Positions 39,819-53,300 of a DNA stretch of 64,000 bases are shown one piece after another. Source of the DNA: Tubulanus polymorphus (lineage: Eukaryota; Nemertea; Palaeonemertea; Tubulaniformes; Tubulanidae); NCBI RefSeq assembly GCF_964204645.1, contig NC_134027.1, positions 6,436,485 to 6,500,484 of the forward strand, given 5' to 3'. The notes below the pieces were generated by a model. The model searched no databases. It had not been told where the DNA came from and was given only the letters and a program-made list of their open reading frames with translations. A program made the translations under genes and the position numbers. How positions within the stretch are numbered: the first letter of the stretch is position 1; the number at the start of each line of letters is the position of its first letter.

Positions 39819-41324
39819 TGGTCGGCCGCCATTTTGACGCTATTGAGTGTTGTCATAACAACTTGCTAGGTGGCAGCACTGAGAGGTACCTAACTGTATC
39901 GCTCGGGCAGCGGGAGTTTCGAAACGGGCGGCGTTTTTTGAAGATAGTTATTCATATCTCTTCAGGCCTTTTGCCTTTCAATTCTCAACTTGGTTACTTG
40001 CAATTAAAAGATATGAAACGGCTGATGAGGATTGGAATATAGGCGGGTGCTACGAAGTATTGTTTCTGGGCGGGGGGGGGGGGGGATTCCAAGCAATTTA
40101 TTTTCAAACCAGATCTGTCCGTGGACAAATTGCAACTTGCCGGCCGTCACGTGCCACGCAGATCCAAATCTGTTATGTAATAAACCAACCGCCTCTCTAA
40201 TCACCCTGGGTATTCGCCATATTTCACACCGAGAGATCGTGTGGCCTGGCAACTCGTCCTTTTGTTCGTAAGAGGAAATCGCGATTGAGCGCGGTGAAAT
40301 ATGTTTGAGCAGAGATCATCCTGTGATTGGTCAGACTCGTACCCGGACTGACCCTTGAGTGGTTAGAGGGGATTGTCCACCCGTTCTATTATAATAGGTT
40401 GTCCGCGAACTGCATTTGAAATTTTTAAAGCAAATCGACTCAGACGTTATCTCCGAAGGAAAACAGCAAAAAAATTAATGGACCCAACCCCAATCGCGTC
40501 CTTATCGGAATAAACGAAACGAATTAACGATCTACGAAATTAACTAAATGATGGGTTCGACTGAGGATAATCATTCATGATTTTTATGGCACCAAACGTC
40601 AAAGTTGCTAGGGGAAACCGTCTACATCAAATTATGTATGATACCATTAGCCTATCTGTTCCAATTTATTTTCATCGTAATCATTCTTGAGGTTTTTCGA
40701 AAAACCGAAAATTAAATTCGAAATTAAATCCAAATAATCGAATTAAACTCGAAAAAACTTGCCAGCTAATTCTAGCTAAATGCGAGTAGAATAGGAGCGT
40801 TGGGTGACATGAGGAATTTATCATTTAAAATTCATGGTCGATTGGTCCGCGTACATTCCGACACATCCGTGTGTGTGCGTGTCAAAACCCGTGTCTCATT
40901 TAGCTTTTCATTCTAGCATAGCAACAAAAGTGGCCCGTTGCATCCAATTGCGTGCGAGAGCATTGTGCTCTGAATGCACCTGACGCGACGCGACCCGCTT
41001 CATATTCACAAGTCATCGTCGCTACTCAACCGGTTCACATTTAATCCCGACCAAGTCACAGTCGCAGTCAGTCCGCTGTCAGCTGCGCCCGGATGAATAC
41101 CACCGCGTCAGCTGTGTTGAAGAATCTATTTGAGGAAACTGGAATTCAGTCGGTGGAATAAACAGAAACAGAAATAACAGGTTTCGAACGCTGATAAAAC
41201 TTTCATGTTTAGTACTGCGACACACGCATCGATTCAACAGGTGTAACTAGCAGCGCGCACTGACTTCAGAAAGACACTAGTGAAGTTTCGAAGCTGCGGT
41301 GAACACTGAGAGGGGCATCACACC
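39819..41324 (+). promoter_or_regulatory. Upstream region and 5' UTR of RREB1-like gene
   Basis: CpG is more frequent here than in the surroundings, including GACGCGACGCGACCCGC near 40,983, and there is a GATTGGTC inverted CCAAT box near 40,325. A long G run lies at 40,069-40,084. No TATA box is obvious. The promoter role is inferred from position before the start codon at 41,325. Confidence 0.45.
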
Positions 41325-44300
41325 ATGTCTCGCCGAAAACAAGCGAAACCAAGGCATGTCAGGGGTAAGTAGCGGTTTTATCGTACGCTTATATTATAGA
41401 GCTAATTATAGCCGGTCGTACGAGTGAAAATTCGTATCAAATAGATGATTTTGAAGCGATGAAATATGAAATCTGTTATGAAAACTTCTGAGTTTTGGCC
41501 GCGCGGAGCGCTGATTGTCGCGCAGTACTCTACTGTCACTGCATATTTTTGCGGTTTACTGATGCATGATTCTAGTTCAGTCGTTTTCGATCATTAAGTC
41601 TTTATTTCACAATAATTCATAGTAAATTCGATGTATTCTGAATGATGTTATTGAACAGATTTCATCATTTCTTTTGCTTCAGCAACTTTTTTTAAACATT
41701 TTTTTTTTCTGCTCAAAAACTTCTTTATTTCTTTAAGGAGTTATGAAAAATTTATGTTGATTCATGAGAAATTTTCTGGGTTGATGAATTTATCAATCAT
41801 TGATAAATCCATCAAACTCCCATTATGACTCCCTGCATTTACCAGGACAGGAGTAACTTTCGTTTGGGCAATAGAAACATTATATAGACTAGTTACACAG
41901 GAGAAAATATATTCTATTATTTGTATCTTTAATTACTTTTAAAAATTACCCACTCTCTATGCCCTGTTACTTACTACACATAAGTTAATAAGAAAAAGTT
42001 ACCAGGATTGATCTTGATATTTAGTATTTAATTAAGATTCATTCTTCTTGAGTTACTACAAAGGAATCTGCATACAGTTTCCTGTGAATAATAGAGCTGC
42101 GATCAATCACTGAGGTGCTTGTGTTCTTGATGGTTAATTGCAGTACCGGGCTCTCTGAATTTGTGAAATACCTGCATACAATCACAACCGGGAGATGCTG
42201 GTATTTCGTGCTCGTTGTTATGCATATACATGTCATCAACAAGTGCTTGTCACTGAGGTTCAATGAGACAAATAAATCGAAAAGGCGATGTTGTCCCACA
42301 TCCTAGAGAACTATGAATATCAATTGGTATTTCACTTGTACTTCAAGTGGCTTCCCTTAGGCATGTATTGTTTCCACTCAAGTTTCATTGAATTGATGAT
42401 GTTAGCATGAATTAATTTTATGAAAGCAGTTCAAGATATTCCTGTATAGCACAGTTACAAGCGTGTGGGAATCAAAATTTTGGCTTTGACAAAGTTTTTA
42501 CAACCATGAAAAAAATTGAATATACGTGAAATAGTTGCTTTGAACTACAAACTTTTAATCTTCTGAGACGACTGATTGTCTAACTGATGACAATCAGTGT
42601 TGAGACTAACTATTCTACTCATGATAATTAGTTAGGCCCTTGCTATTAAAAAATGAGGCAACATCTAATTGCTGAGTAGGCCTATTAAATTGAGTAGTTG
42701 ACTTGGATTGCTCATCATCAACATTCTATTGAAATTTGAATGATAGCGGACAAAGAGAAAGCCGTTATCTCTTATAGAAATGCCATCACAGTTATTGTCA
42801 AGTCTCTAACGGGTTTCTAACTACTCTTCTGTTCAATAATTGTATGCTAAAGATCTAAAAATGGCCCCCTTGAATATAAGGAGATTACAAGTTTCATCAG
42901 TCGGATTTTAGAGGTTGACTTGATAAGTTTTGTAAAACTGGTTTAAATCATGAGCGCATTCTGAAAATGGAATTTCAAGGTATTATCTCGGGTTAGTTTT
43001 TTAATCTAAGATTGAAACTAGAAACGTATTCTACAAAACATCGAGAAATCGAGTTTAATTCTAAAATTGTGCAGGTCTATCCATGGACTCTAAAACAAAG
43101 ATTACATGTGAGAGATCCAAATCTGGAGAGCTTTTTTCTTTTTTTTATCTGAAATGAGAATGTGTCACTGCGGTACATCTTGACACGGTGAATAATCGCA
43201 GCCACTTAGGTTTCGATGGGTGCGTCGTCGTGGGTTGTTTGATGTACACTCGACTATGAGGCACCTTCATTTGTTCTCCTGTTACTGCGCTCTCGTTGTG
43301 CAATTTCTGCATACGTTTCGTGTAATCGCGCGACGAGAAAGAACGGCCTTCTAGAAAAAAAAGCATTTTATGCAATTCTCGAATGACAACAAGGCGCAGA
43401 GTGTCGACGGTGGATGGGTTTTCGACAGGGGGACTTCGCCGTTACGAGTGTTTGGTTAATGCGGGAAGAATTGGAACAGCATCCTCGAAACCGAGGACCT
43501 GTTGACATATATTGTGCGCTGGTTACAAGATGGATAGCAGCACGACCGAACCAATGAGCGTACCTGCAAGCATATTTTCCCAGGCTTTCAAAAACCACTT
43601 GAGAAAAATAATCATGCTCATGAGAATAATAATACGTTTACAGGTGCATGTATATGTGTGTAGACATTGTTGTTTTGGATATTTGTGGAGACATCCACTC
43701 TCTGTCGCTTGCGCTGTCTTGTTTTTGGGAGAATTCTAAAAAGTCTTGTTGCTGAAATTAACCGGCTCTGTCAGGAATGGGAATTCATTGTGAATGTGCT
43801 TCGCCCGTGTCATATTTCTCATACAAACTGTTCTTGTGAAAACATGACCTTTCAACGCTTTAATCCTTCTCAGGCATTTAATCCCCTTAGATAATTAATG
43901 TTGGATCTCTGGTGTCGAATTACTGTTTTTATAAATCTATAGCATGAAACTAGTAGCAACCATTTGCGTGTTTAAACCTAATCCTAAAATTAGCCATTTT
44001 GGTTTCTTTTTATGATGACTTTGAATATTTCCTGGTTTTTTCTTATCAGTATTTTCCGTTTGGTTAATGGGGTGCGTGATAGAAGCCAGTCACTTCTTCC
44101 TAAAGGTTACGCTTATCGTCATTAGATAAATTTTCATGTATGCAAATTAGATAGAAATCTTCTTGGAACGAATACATATAAATATGTGAAGTACTGAGGT
44201 TTGTCATCTTGTATTCAGAGTTCAAGTTGTTGATTATAAATCACGTATAATATTCGAGGGGGGATATCGATTTCTGGAAGGTTTTCTTGTAAGATACCAA

Positions 44301-47300
44301 CGATGAGATCTTGTTCGCGTTGTTGAGCTGGTTGTTGTGTCAGTCCGGGAACAATGAGTCTACTTATGAGCCACCTGTATCATAAAGCAAATAAGAGTAT
44401 GAATTTATGATGGTTTCAAAAGATAAAGACATCCTTGGTCAGGTGGAAACAGGTTCCATTGATCCCCTATAGAGACAAGTGATGCCTAATAGATATTTTG
44501 TAGCTCTATCAATTGGATATCAATTGGTTGACACTGGATACATGGTTTTTATGTTTCTACTTATTTGAATAGGCCCAGCTTCCTAGATATTTAAAATTTG
44601 AATGTTTTGCCCGCGCATATTAGAATTATTGCCCCTGTGAAAAGTAAAGTTGATCATGGACCATTTTGTATTGGCGACCACTGTTTAGAAACTATAGCAT
44701 ATTTTCAATTAGCGCCGTTTCATCATATTGAGTAATATTAATTCAGTTTATATTTGAAATGCTTGAGTTAACTCTCATTATATTGCACCTTTAGCCCAGG
44801 TTAATTAGTATGTATGATACTAGCTTTAATTGTCCGATTGTTTGACTGCAGGGCTGACTGAATAATGTAATCCGGTGTTGCTGAGCTGCTCAGAACTACT
44901 CAGGTGTCTAAGCATTTTTATGTAACACAGTATTTACATCAATTAGTCCTGATATCACATTAACTGTAGTGTTAATATTAAGACACCCAATTATCCCTCT
45001 CTAAACATCCATTTACATAAAGCATTGACCATGGATTAAGATAGTGTCAAAGCAGTTAAATTGTTGCTCTAATCTTGTGGGTAATCAGGGAGATGCAAGA
45101 CCTCCCTACAGTTATCTGACAGTTATCTGAATGATTACCGCTCTAATTCTTATTTACAGATAAATAATTTCATCTTGAAATTGATGACTCCACCTTTCAC
45201 AATGTTTAAATCAGCTTATGATATGCAACATCTTGGAATCGTCATTATTTTCATTGTCGACATTGTCCTTCGGTGGCTTTCTTTAGAAACTGTTATCAAA
45301 AAATTCAATGTGGCAGGGCGTCGTTCGTTAAGCCGGCCATTAAAAGATGAAAATGGCTTTGAACGTTGATGATGGATATTTTGACAGCTGTGAGATGTAA
45401 TCACAACTATAAAACCATCAATATTTTACACGTATATATTCATACAATGCAGCGGCTGTTCCTAGTATGTGACACTGATCCTCTTACCGTTTGAACAATT
45501 TGCATCCTGCCTGCAGGAGCAACGAGTGATGTAAGCAGCCTTATAATTTTATGAAGTAACAGGTGTCTGAGTAGACTGCAATTCATAGAATACAGATATA
45601 TAGATATATACTTATAAAATACATATAAATATATAATCGCGAATGCCGACACAAGTTCTAGTGATACTCGTTCATCTTTTCATCAAGGTTTTTTGAATTC
45701 CTTCGAGAATACCTGAAACTGACTGTTTTAGTACTGATCACTGATACATATATATATGATGATTTATTCTTATAAAAAGTTTGTCAGAAATTTGATTGGA
45801 TTTTCTTAAACAGCATTTCGTTAAGCAGAATCTGATATCTATGTCAATGAGATTTAGCCTTTTAGCCGTTTGAGGATATATGACAATGAAATGATTTCAA
45901 GTTTCCATCTGGTAACTCTTCATTTGAAGCGTCTAATATATTCATGTACTGCACGCCGCATCAGACAATTCTTTTACAGTTTATGATGAAGTGAAGTCAG
46001 CCGCAGGACGTGTTTGTCTTATTGTCTTCCAAGCTGCTGCGTCGATCGGGCTACAGCTGTGACCCGTGCGTGTATACAGGGGCCTTGATGAAAAGATGCA
46101 GTACCCATGTTCGTAGCTAGCTCTCTCTCTCTCTGTCTCTCTTGCTTGCTCTCTCAGGACCATCACGTGCACAGCTGGCGTTTGATTCACGACATCCATC
46201 ACCCATTATGTGATAGATAATCAATGATACAGATCAAATATGGCTGCTGGAAGCACCTGGAACAAGCGGAGAGGTTGGCGATTATATATACACTAGCAGC
46301 TGTAACATTTCTTCTATATATATCACACAATATACATATGAAATGAATTCAGAGTTTGTCACATGATGGCTTCGCTGCTAGTATAGCATTAAAGTATATC
46401 GCAGTATGTGATGCAGTATGGCTGCGTCAACCCAGAAATTCTTGCCTATATCCATTCATCAGTAAAGTCATGAATCGGATGTTATCTTGTAATATGTCGT
46501 TAATGTACCCGGAAAACGCAATTATTTGATGATCTGATGACTGGAAAATGGTAATTCTCGAACTTTGATAGTCGAGGGTCTTCGATAACTTGTTTGATCC
46601 GATAGTTTGTTACTAGCTAGATAAAATGTTTATTTTTCCATCCCGAATTGTCGACTGAATATGTAACCAATGATTCTGTGTTGAAATTAGTGATATATAT
46701 ATATATATACATATATAATTATTTGCAACTGTTAAAGCCCGGGTATAGTGTGATAAACCTGACAGTTGCACATGCTATATATGGAGAGGCTTGCTGCACC
46801 AGTTTCAGATGGGGATTACGGGAGTATATATTGATGTAGTCGATTTGCATATCAATAATGTCTGCAACAGATGGTCGGATTCTGAGCATTACAGGGGAAA
46901 CTCTACAACTACTGATGTGGGGATGATGGAGCCCGCATATTACAATACAATCTGCATACAGACTGACTCCATGTTGAATAAATGGTATCACGAATCCATT
47001 ACCTAAAATATCTATTGTCTTGTGTATGATATTTTTTGACACTGTGTTGATGCGTTTTAACATCACTGAGATGGACTGGCATGAACAACAGTATACAGTA
47101 CAGAGTTGTGACAAACACTTCTCTCTCTCCCTGTTTCACTCCGAACATCACGGTGACTGATGTGGAGTTTACCACATTACAAACAGTTGTTGTATTCCCA
47201 GAAGCTGTATATATACTTTCTATACATTAGTGAGATGGAGGACTTTGATAACGATATGTGTCGCAGCCGGGGACAGTCAACAACTGTTACTAACGGTCTT

Positions 47301-50300
47301 TCTACAGTGTACACAGGTGCTTTAATTTCTAACGTTTTGATGATGGTTCTAGCGATGTTTATCAGATATTAAATATCCGCAGCTATAGTTAATGATGATG
47401 GTGGCGGCGTCGAGAGCAGCGACGATGGGTGAGAAAATCTAAATCTGTGACAAACGAATATTGTTTGCTCGGGACGTTTTTCATCACGAATTCTTTTATC
47501 CGGCCTTTCCACTTTGATAAATATACGTCATCTTATTTCGAGTGGTTTCGGGGCGTTATAGGTGCATCGCACCCCGAATCATTGCGGTTGCAATAAACGG
47601 TTATCTATTCACGGAATCTGTTTCACGAGCAGAGGCTTCGCTGTCGAAGATGCTTTCGTATGATTTGAAATTTGAAATCGCGCCGCGTTTGTGTCTGAGG
47701 GGCGGATGTTTTCGAGAGGAGGACTATAGATGCACCTGTATTGTCGCGTATTGTTACACGGCACACGCCTTTTCATCGTTGCCTCAGTTGCTGAGCACCT
47801 GTTTCTATCATTCATTGTGCCCAGTCATCTTCAGGTATAAATATCTCCCGGGCGAACCTGGTTTTTTGATACCGCGGTCTTTTCAACTCGGATGTGTAGG
47901 GTTATTGTCGAGATTGCCAGTTCTCCACGGTTACGGTTACAAGAACAACCGATGCCCTAATGATGACAACACAACTATCACGACCCTGGATTTTGTCTAT
48001 TCATCCCCGAGCGGGCCATTTGAAAATTCCAATACAGCGCCAGAGTTTCTGGATGCATTCATTATCTCAAAATGAATCTTTCATCTATACATCAGTCATC
48101 GTGATTGAGAAAACAACATCATTGGTAGAAATTTTGAATGTGGATTCAGCATCTTTGAACTTTATAGGATTTTTCATTGAACGACTTTTTACACTGACTT
48201 ACATCTCGGGTAAAAATACCTGAAATATCTGACACCGTGACCTTTGAAAGATGATTTTCTCGGAAAAGATTCAGAAGATATTTATATTGTGAATCAGTTT
48301 GGATGTGAGTTATGGAATGTTGCTGGGATTAGAAGGCCAGAGTTGCATCACGGGTATATTTGTATCGTCGATACCATAGTGACAAGTGTGTCGACATTCC
48401 ACTCTGCTAACCAATGTTGACAATGCAAAGATTTAACATCCTGAGTGGAAGTTGACTCAAAAGTGAATATTTATTGACAATCTCTTTGTGTGGGTGCCTA
48501 CAGTTGAAACATAAGTACATATTGTAATTGAGGTTGTTGCATTAATTGCTTTATTGTAACCCATTGTATCAGAGATTCTGCGAAATTAATAGAATGTAAC
48601 AATTGGCGAAATCACATAACCAGAGAGTGAAGATCTATGATGAACTTAGCACTTTTCTCCATATAAACAAAACTGATAGAAAATTATTTTGACTCCTCAA
48701 CTCTAGGATATAAAGTTAAATCTCCGCCCTTATACTTAGGAGTTAGCTCCTGATATTTTGAGTCAGCAATTCATTTTTAATCATCTTAAAAGATAACTCG
48801 ATTGCCGAATAAATTTTTCCAGATTTATTTCACTCAGTCGGTCATAGAACGGGTAGTGTGTTTTATGAGCGCTGTGAATCACTGATGTATGCATGGACTA
48901 TTTTCAGAACAACACTGAAGAGATACTTTAATATGTATATAAGTATAAAGAAATTCATACGCGTTTGTCAACTGTTCTTTATAGACAAAAGATGACTGAG
49001 AGTATTTGCTCTATTCATAAGCACCGAGCCCTGTATAAAACTCGGTTTTGTCACTGTTCAGTAAATTGTATGCTTGAAGGATGGGGCTATATGAATTACA
49101 ATCTCGGTTCTTTGTGTCAACTTTATTTATCTGCAGGTCCTGATGTGTGCATTTATGTATACATATATATATATATTCGGCAATGCAATTAGCATGACTA
49201 TGCGCGCTAGCGTCGCATAAAGGCTTAATATGTCTTAAAGCTATTAAGATGTAAGGCTCGGGGTTGCAGGCAAGTCCAGGCAGCCCAATCGTGCTGGGAC
49301 CAGGCCATGGCAAGTTGCCATAGTAGTAAATACACGTGAACGTGTGATTCTGAGCAACGACATTGTTCCATTTAATGAGGCAAGAATTGCTGTAAACTCT
49401 TCGTATGAAATTTAATGTTTCGTTGAGTATTTATAGAAGAACTATTCATTGTCGCGATGAACATTCAGAAAAGGGTCGCATTCTACAAATGACTGGCAAC
49501 ATTCCGAAACTGATGACTTTTCGTTATCTATAGAGAATTTCGAAACTGATTTCTTTTTGTTGTCGTCTTTATATATCCTGGTTGAATAAGAAAACTGAAA
49601 GTAAAACATTAAAAAAAGAATTTAAGAAAATTCTAAAACATTCCTTCCATAATCGATTTTAGCGTTATGAAATCCTGCTGATCAATTTCTTGGCCATTGG
49701 TTTATTCTCGCGGCTCCAGCGGTACTCTCAGTATTGACTCATTGGTGGTAAAGTTTGATTGTTTGATCAGGTAGATAGTTTCTGGGAGAGGGAGAGAGGT
49801 CTGAGATAACCTGTTTAAACTTGTACCTCAAACAAACATCAGTCACATATTACTCTTATCTCCTGTGACAAAGTACACACAATTTCTTGTGTCTTCTTTA
49901 ATCATCGGAAGGGTTAGGTACTTCACCGCAGTGCTGGAATCATGTGATATATAACAGTGATTTATTTAGTTAACTCTGATAAAATCTGAAAATCGAAATA
50001 CATAGTTCGGAGGCCAGGGCTTTTCGCACGTAGGACCTGATTGCTATTGCTATCTGCCGGGCAATCATTTTTCTATCTTTTTAAGATTCTTGGGTTTGGG
50101 ATTAGATCAGTTAATAAGCCTAGGTTGATCGTGATATAGCCTATAAATATGTCTAATCTAAGCGATTATCATTATGATAATCTTTATTTTCCTTTTCATT
50201 ACCTAAATTACCTACTACCTACTACCTAATATATCCATGATTGTTCGGATTTAAAGGGATTTGACAGATTTCCAGCCAGGCAGCTATTTGTCAACAAAGT

Positions 50301-53300
50301 CATGTATGGACCGATTTTGGTGTTGTGATTTTATTTGAAAGACATCCTTGGCGACGCACAATTATGCACTGTGCATGCATATTTGGCAATTAGTCAGGTA
50401 AAGATGGAGGCCCAATATTTGATTAAAGATTGAATGGAGGTGCAGTGCGACACTGGTGTTTACTGAACTTTGGTCTAAGGAACAGCAATTGTCCCATATA
50501 GCGCGGAGCACTGTAATCACATGCTGAGTGCGCATAATTCAGACATCTTAGCGATTACATTTTCTCGTTTGGACTTGTCGGCATTTCTGTGCCGGTTTTC
50601 TTCATGCCTTGATAGTTTTATTAATTTGGAATCTTTTCAAGTTCTATATCTATCTATCTATAAATAAAATGCCTGACAAAGCTCGTTCAGCAGAAGGGCC
50701 ATAATGAAATGAATCAACACATCAGTATTGAAGACTAATAGCTTAACCCTGAAACGGGAATGTTCAAGCATATGCCTCTAAATACAGATAGATATGCTCC
50801 ATTGTATTGGTCTTGTGACTATTTCATGACAGAGTTTGACCTTCGTGTATCTTCGTGTCCCATGGACCCAGCTCTTCTTGAAAATTGATTTGACCAATTT
50901 GACAGAAGTTTATAGGCAACATATTTCTCAGGACTGACCATCATTGAACTGCATCTTATTGATCATTAATTAGGGCACAGTTGCTGAGTTTACGATTAAT
51001 TGATTTGCGGCTAACGAGATCAGAAGTGGACATCAGATGGGCTTTTGTTAATGAGCTGAAATCAATATACAAGCAGATACGAGCAACGAATGGACCATCC
51101 ATCTCAAAGCCTTTCCTTCTTATTCTTATTTTCTTTTTAATGAGCTATTCGGTATTTGTAATAATCCATTCTATTTTTGAGCCTGTGAAAATTTCTCCAA
51201 GTTTCGTCACCCGGTACCTTAATGGGGAAATCAAATGTATTGTACATAATCGGGTTCAAATATAGAAAGTTATCTAACTGATCATACGACTTGTGTCACT
51301 GCCACTGATTAATCAGGATGTTCCAATCTACCTGAAAATAATCGTTAACCAGGAAATAACTTCTCTATCTTAATGGCCAAAATAGCTTTTTAATGACTTA
51401 TTTCTCTGAAAACACCAATGGTCACTGTATTACGCTCGGGCGGAAGGAATGTATCTCGTCACGTCGCGTTAATCGTGACTCAACAGGTAGAAATTTAAGA
51501 GTGGATTTTCGGCGAGTGAAGAAGTTTCTGGTCTGATAGACACGTATTGTGCATAGATGATTAACCTCAGTACTGCTTTTATTCCCACGGAACACTGCGG
51601 TATTAATTTGGCAGCTTTTGTTGCCTGCAGGTTATTCAGAAGAGTTCGCTATGGTTTGGCAAACAATACGCGCGCACTGTCAAAATTGACAGAGTCTTAA
51701 CAATTTTTCCCATCCTGTTTGAGCCTGTATTTGTTGTACAAAACCAGGCGCATTAATAGCGGCTGTATGCGTCTCGCTGCAATTTTATAGTCGTCGCTTT
51801 CATGGCCCAGTGGCCTGTAAGCTCGTAATGATGAATGGGGTTAAGATAAGCCCGGTCGCGAGGAACACGTTCGTAGCTGCTGACGTCTTTGTTATAGCGA
51901 TAGTAACCATAGCGCCATTGTGACTGCGACTGTTTGCTCTTCATTCTGATTGGAGAAGACCGGTCGTGTACTGTCGTTATTCCACGACTGGGCCTGCGTC
52001 ATAGATAAATCTTAATGCGGATAATTCTATGACACGCCTGCCGGTTTGAAATCACGTCTTTCTATAAACTGTAGATATAAATATCTACATATCTGTGCAT
52101 TAACATATCTTTTATAGAAACTTTATCAACAATACGCGTGCAATTCGGTATTCCCTGTCGGTGAACCCGGTTCAACTTCAAGTTCTATTCCGGCCTTCTA
52201 TTCCTGGTTTAATCTTTGAATCTCTTTTCTAGGAAAACAAATTTACAATGTCTTACAATAAAAACAGGGCCATTTCCGTGGTTTAAACATTGACAAATTC
52301 ATCATTTAGTATTTCTTAGCATTTACCGAAATCTTTCACCAGTTTCGATATAGATTTAACGGCTATTTTTTCTCGAACATCTTTTCAAGCATGGTTTCTT
52401 AAGTCGTTGTTTTAATAGCGCACTAATTAAGCATTCTTTAGTCTCGACTTACAATGCCCTAGCGTCAGAGACCGCGTTATAAAAAATGCAGCAGCAAAGT
52501 TTTCTCTCGAAAAATGCGACCCACACACGAGTTGAATGGTGACGCCAATGCGACATCATCCTTAATTATTAAGGACCGCGCGCGATTTTGATGGATAAAT
52601 TGCATGTAGTCGAATCGTTTTCCAGCACCCTACGCCTGATGTCTGTATTAATTTATAGGTGGTCGCATTTGTTTAGTATGCAGCTGTTTTTTCGTATAAT
52701 ATGGATGGTCTCCATCCCTGGTAATCAATTTTATGTACATATGCAGCGTATTATTCATATTCAGCATCTATGATATTGTTCGGCGTATGCATAGTTCCTA
52801 TTTGATTATTCCTTTCTGAGAACGATTGTTCGTTGGAAAAAGTGACTTCATCCGCAGCACGATAGATTCTGCGCTCTAACAATTTTACAAGTTTAAAAAC
52901 TCATTTTTACGGAGAGTCGAGGTCCTTTTAAATAATCGACGCGGCAATATGACTTTCAAGCCATTTCCTAAGGGATATGAGAATCTTTTTTTTTCAGTTA
53001 TGTTGCTTTATCATACAAGATCGATATACTGTATCAGCTTGTTGGATCTCTCTTTACAGCAAATCTATATAGTCGATTCTAATATCAGTATTTCTATAGT
53101 GACTGGATCTGCTGACTACTGTGACATCGTACGAAGCACGAAGAGCAAATAGACTCATTATCTCATGTTGCATCCTTTCATTGCAACTGCTCGTTTGCGG
53201 CATAATGATGCTGACTACTGAACAATATAATAACTGAACTATCTGGTAATTAATTGTTAGGTCGTTAGTTTTGTTAATCAGCCGGTTAGTCGGGGTTTAT

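Noticed and set aside
47542-48075. 177-residue open frame in the RREB1-like intron
   Set aside because: No recognisable domain, low-conservation look, and no splice or promoter support. The length alone is possible by chance over 13 kb.
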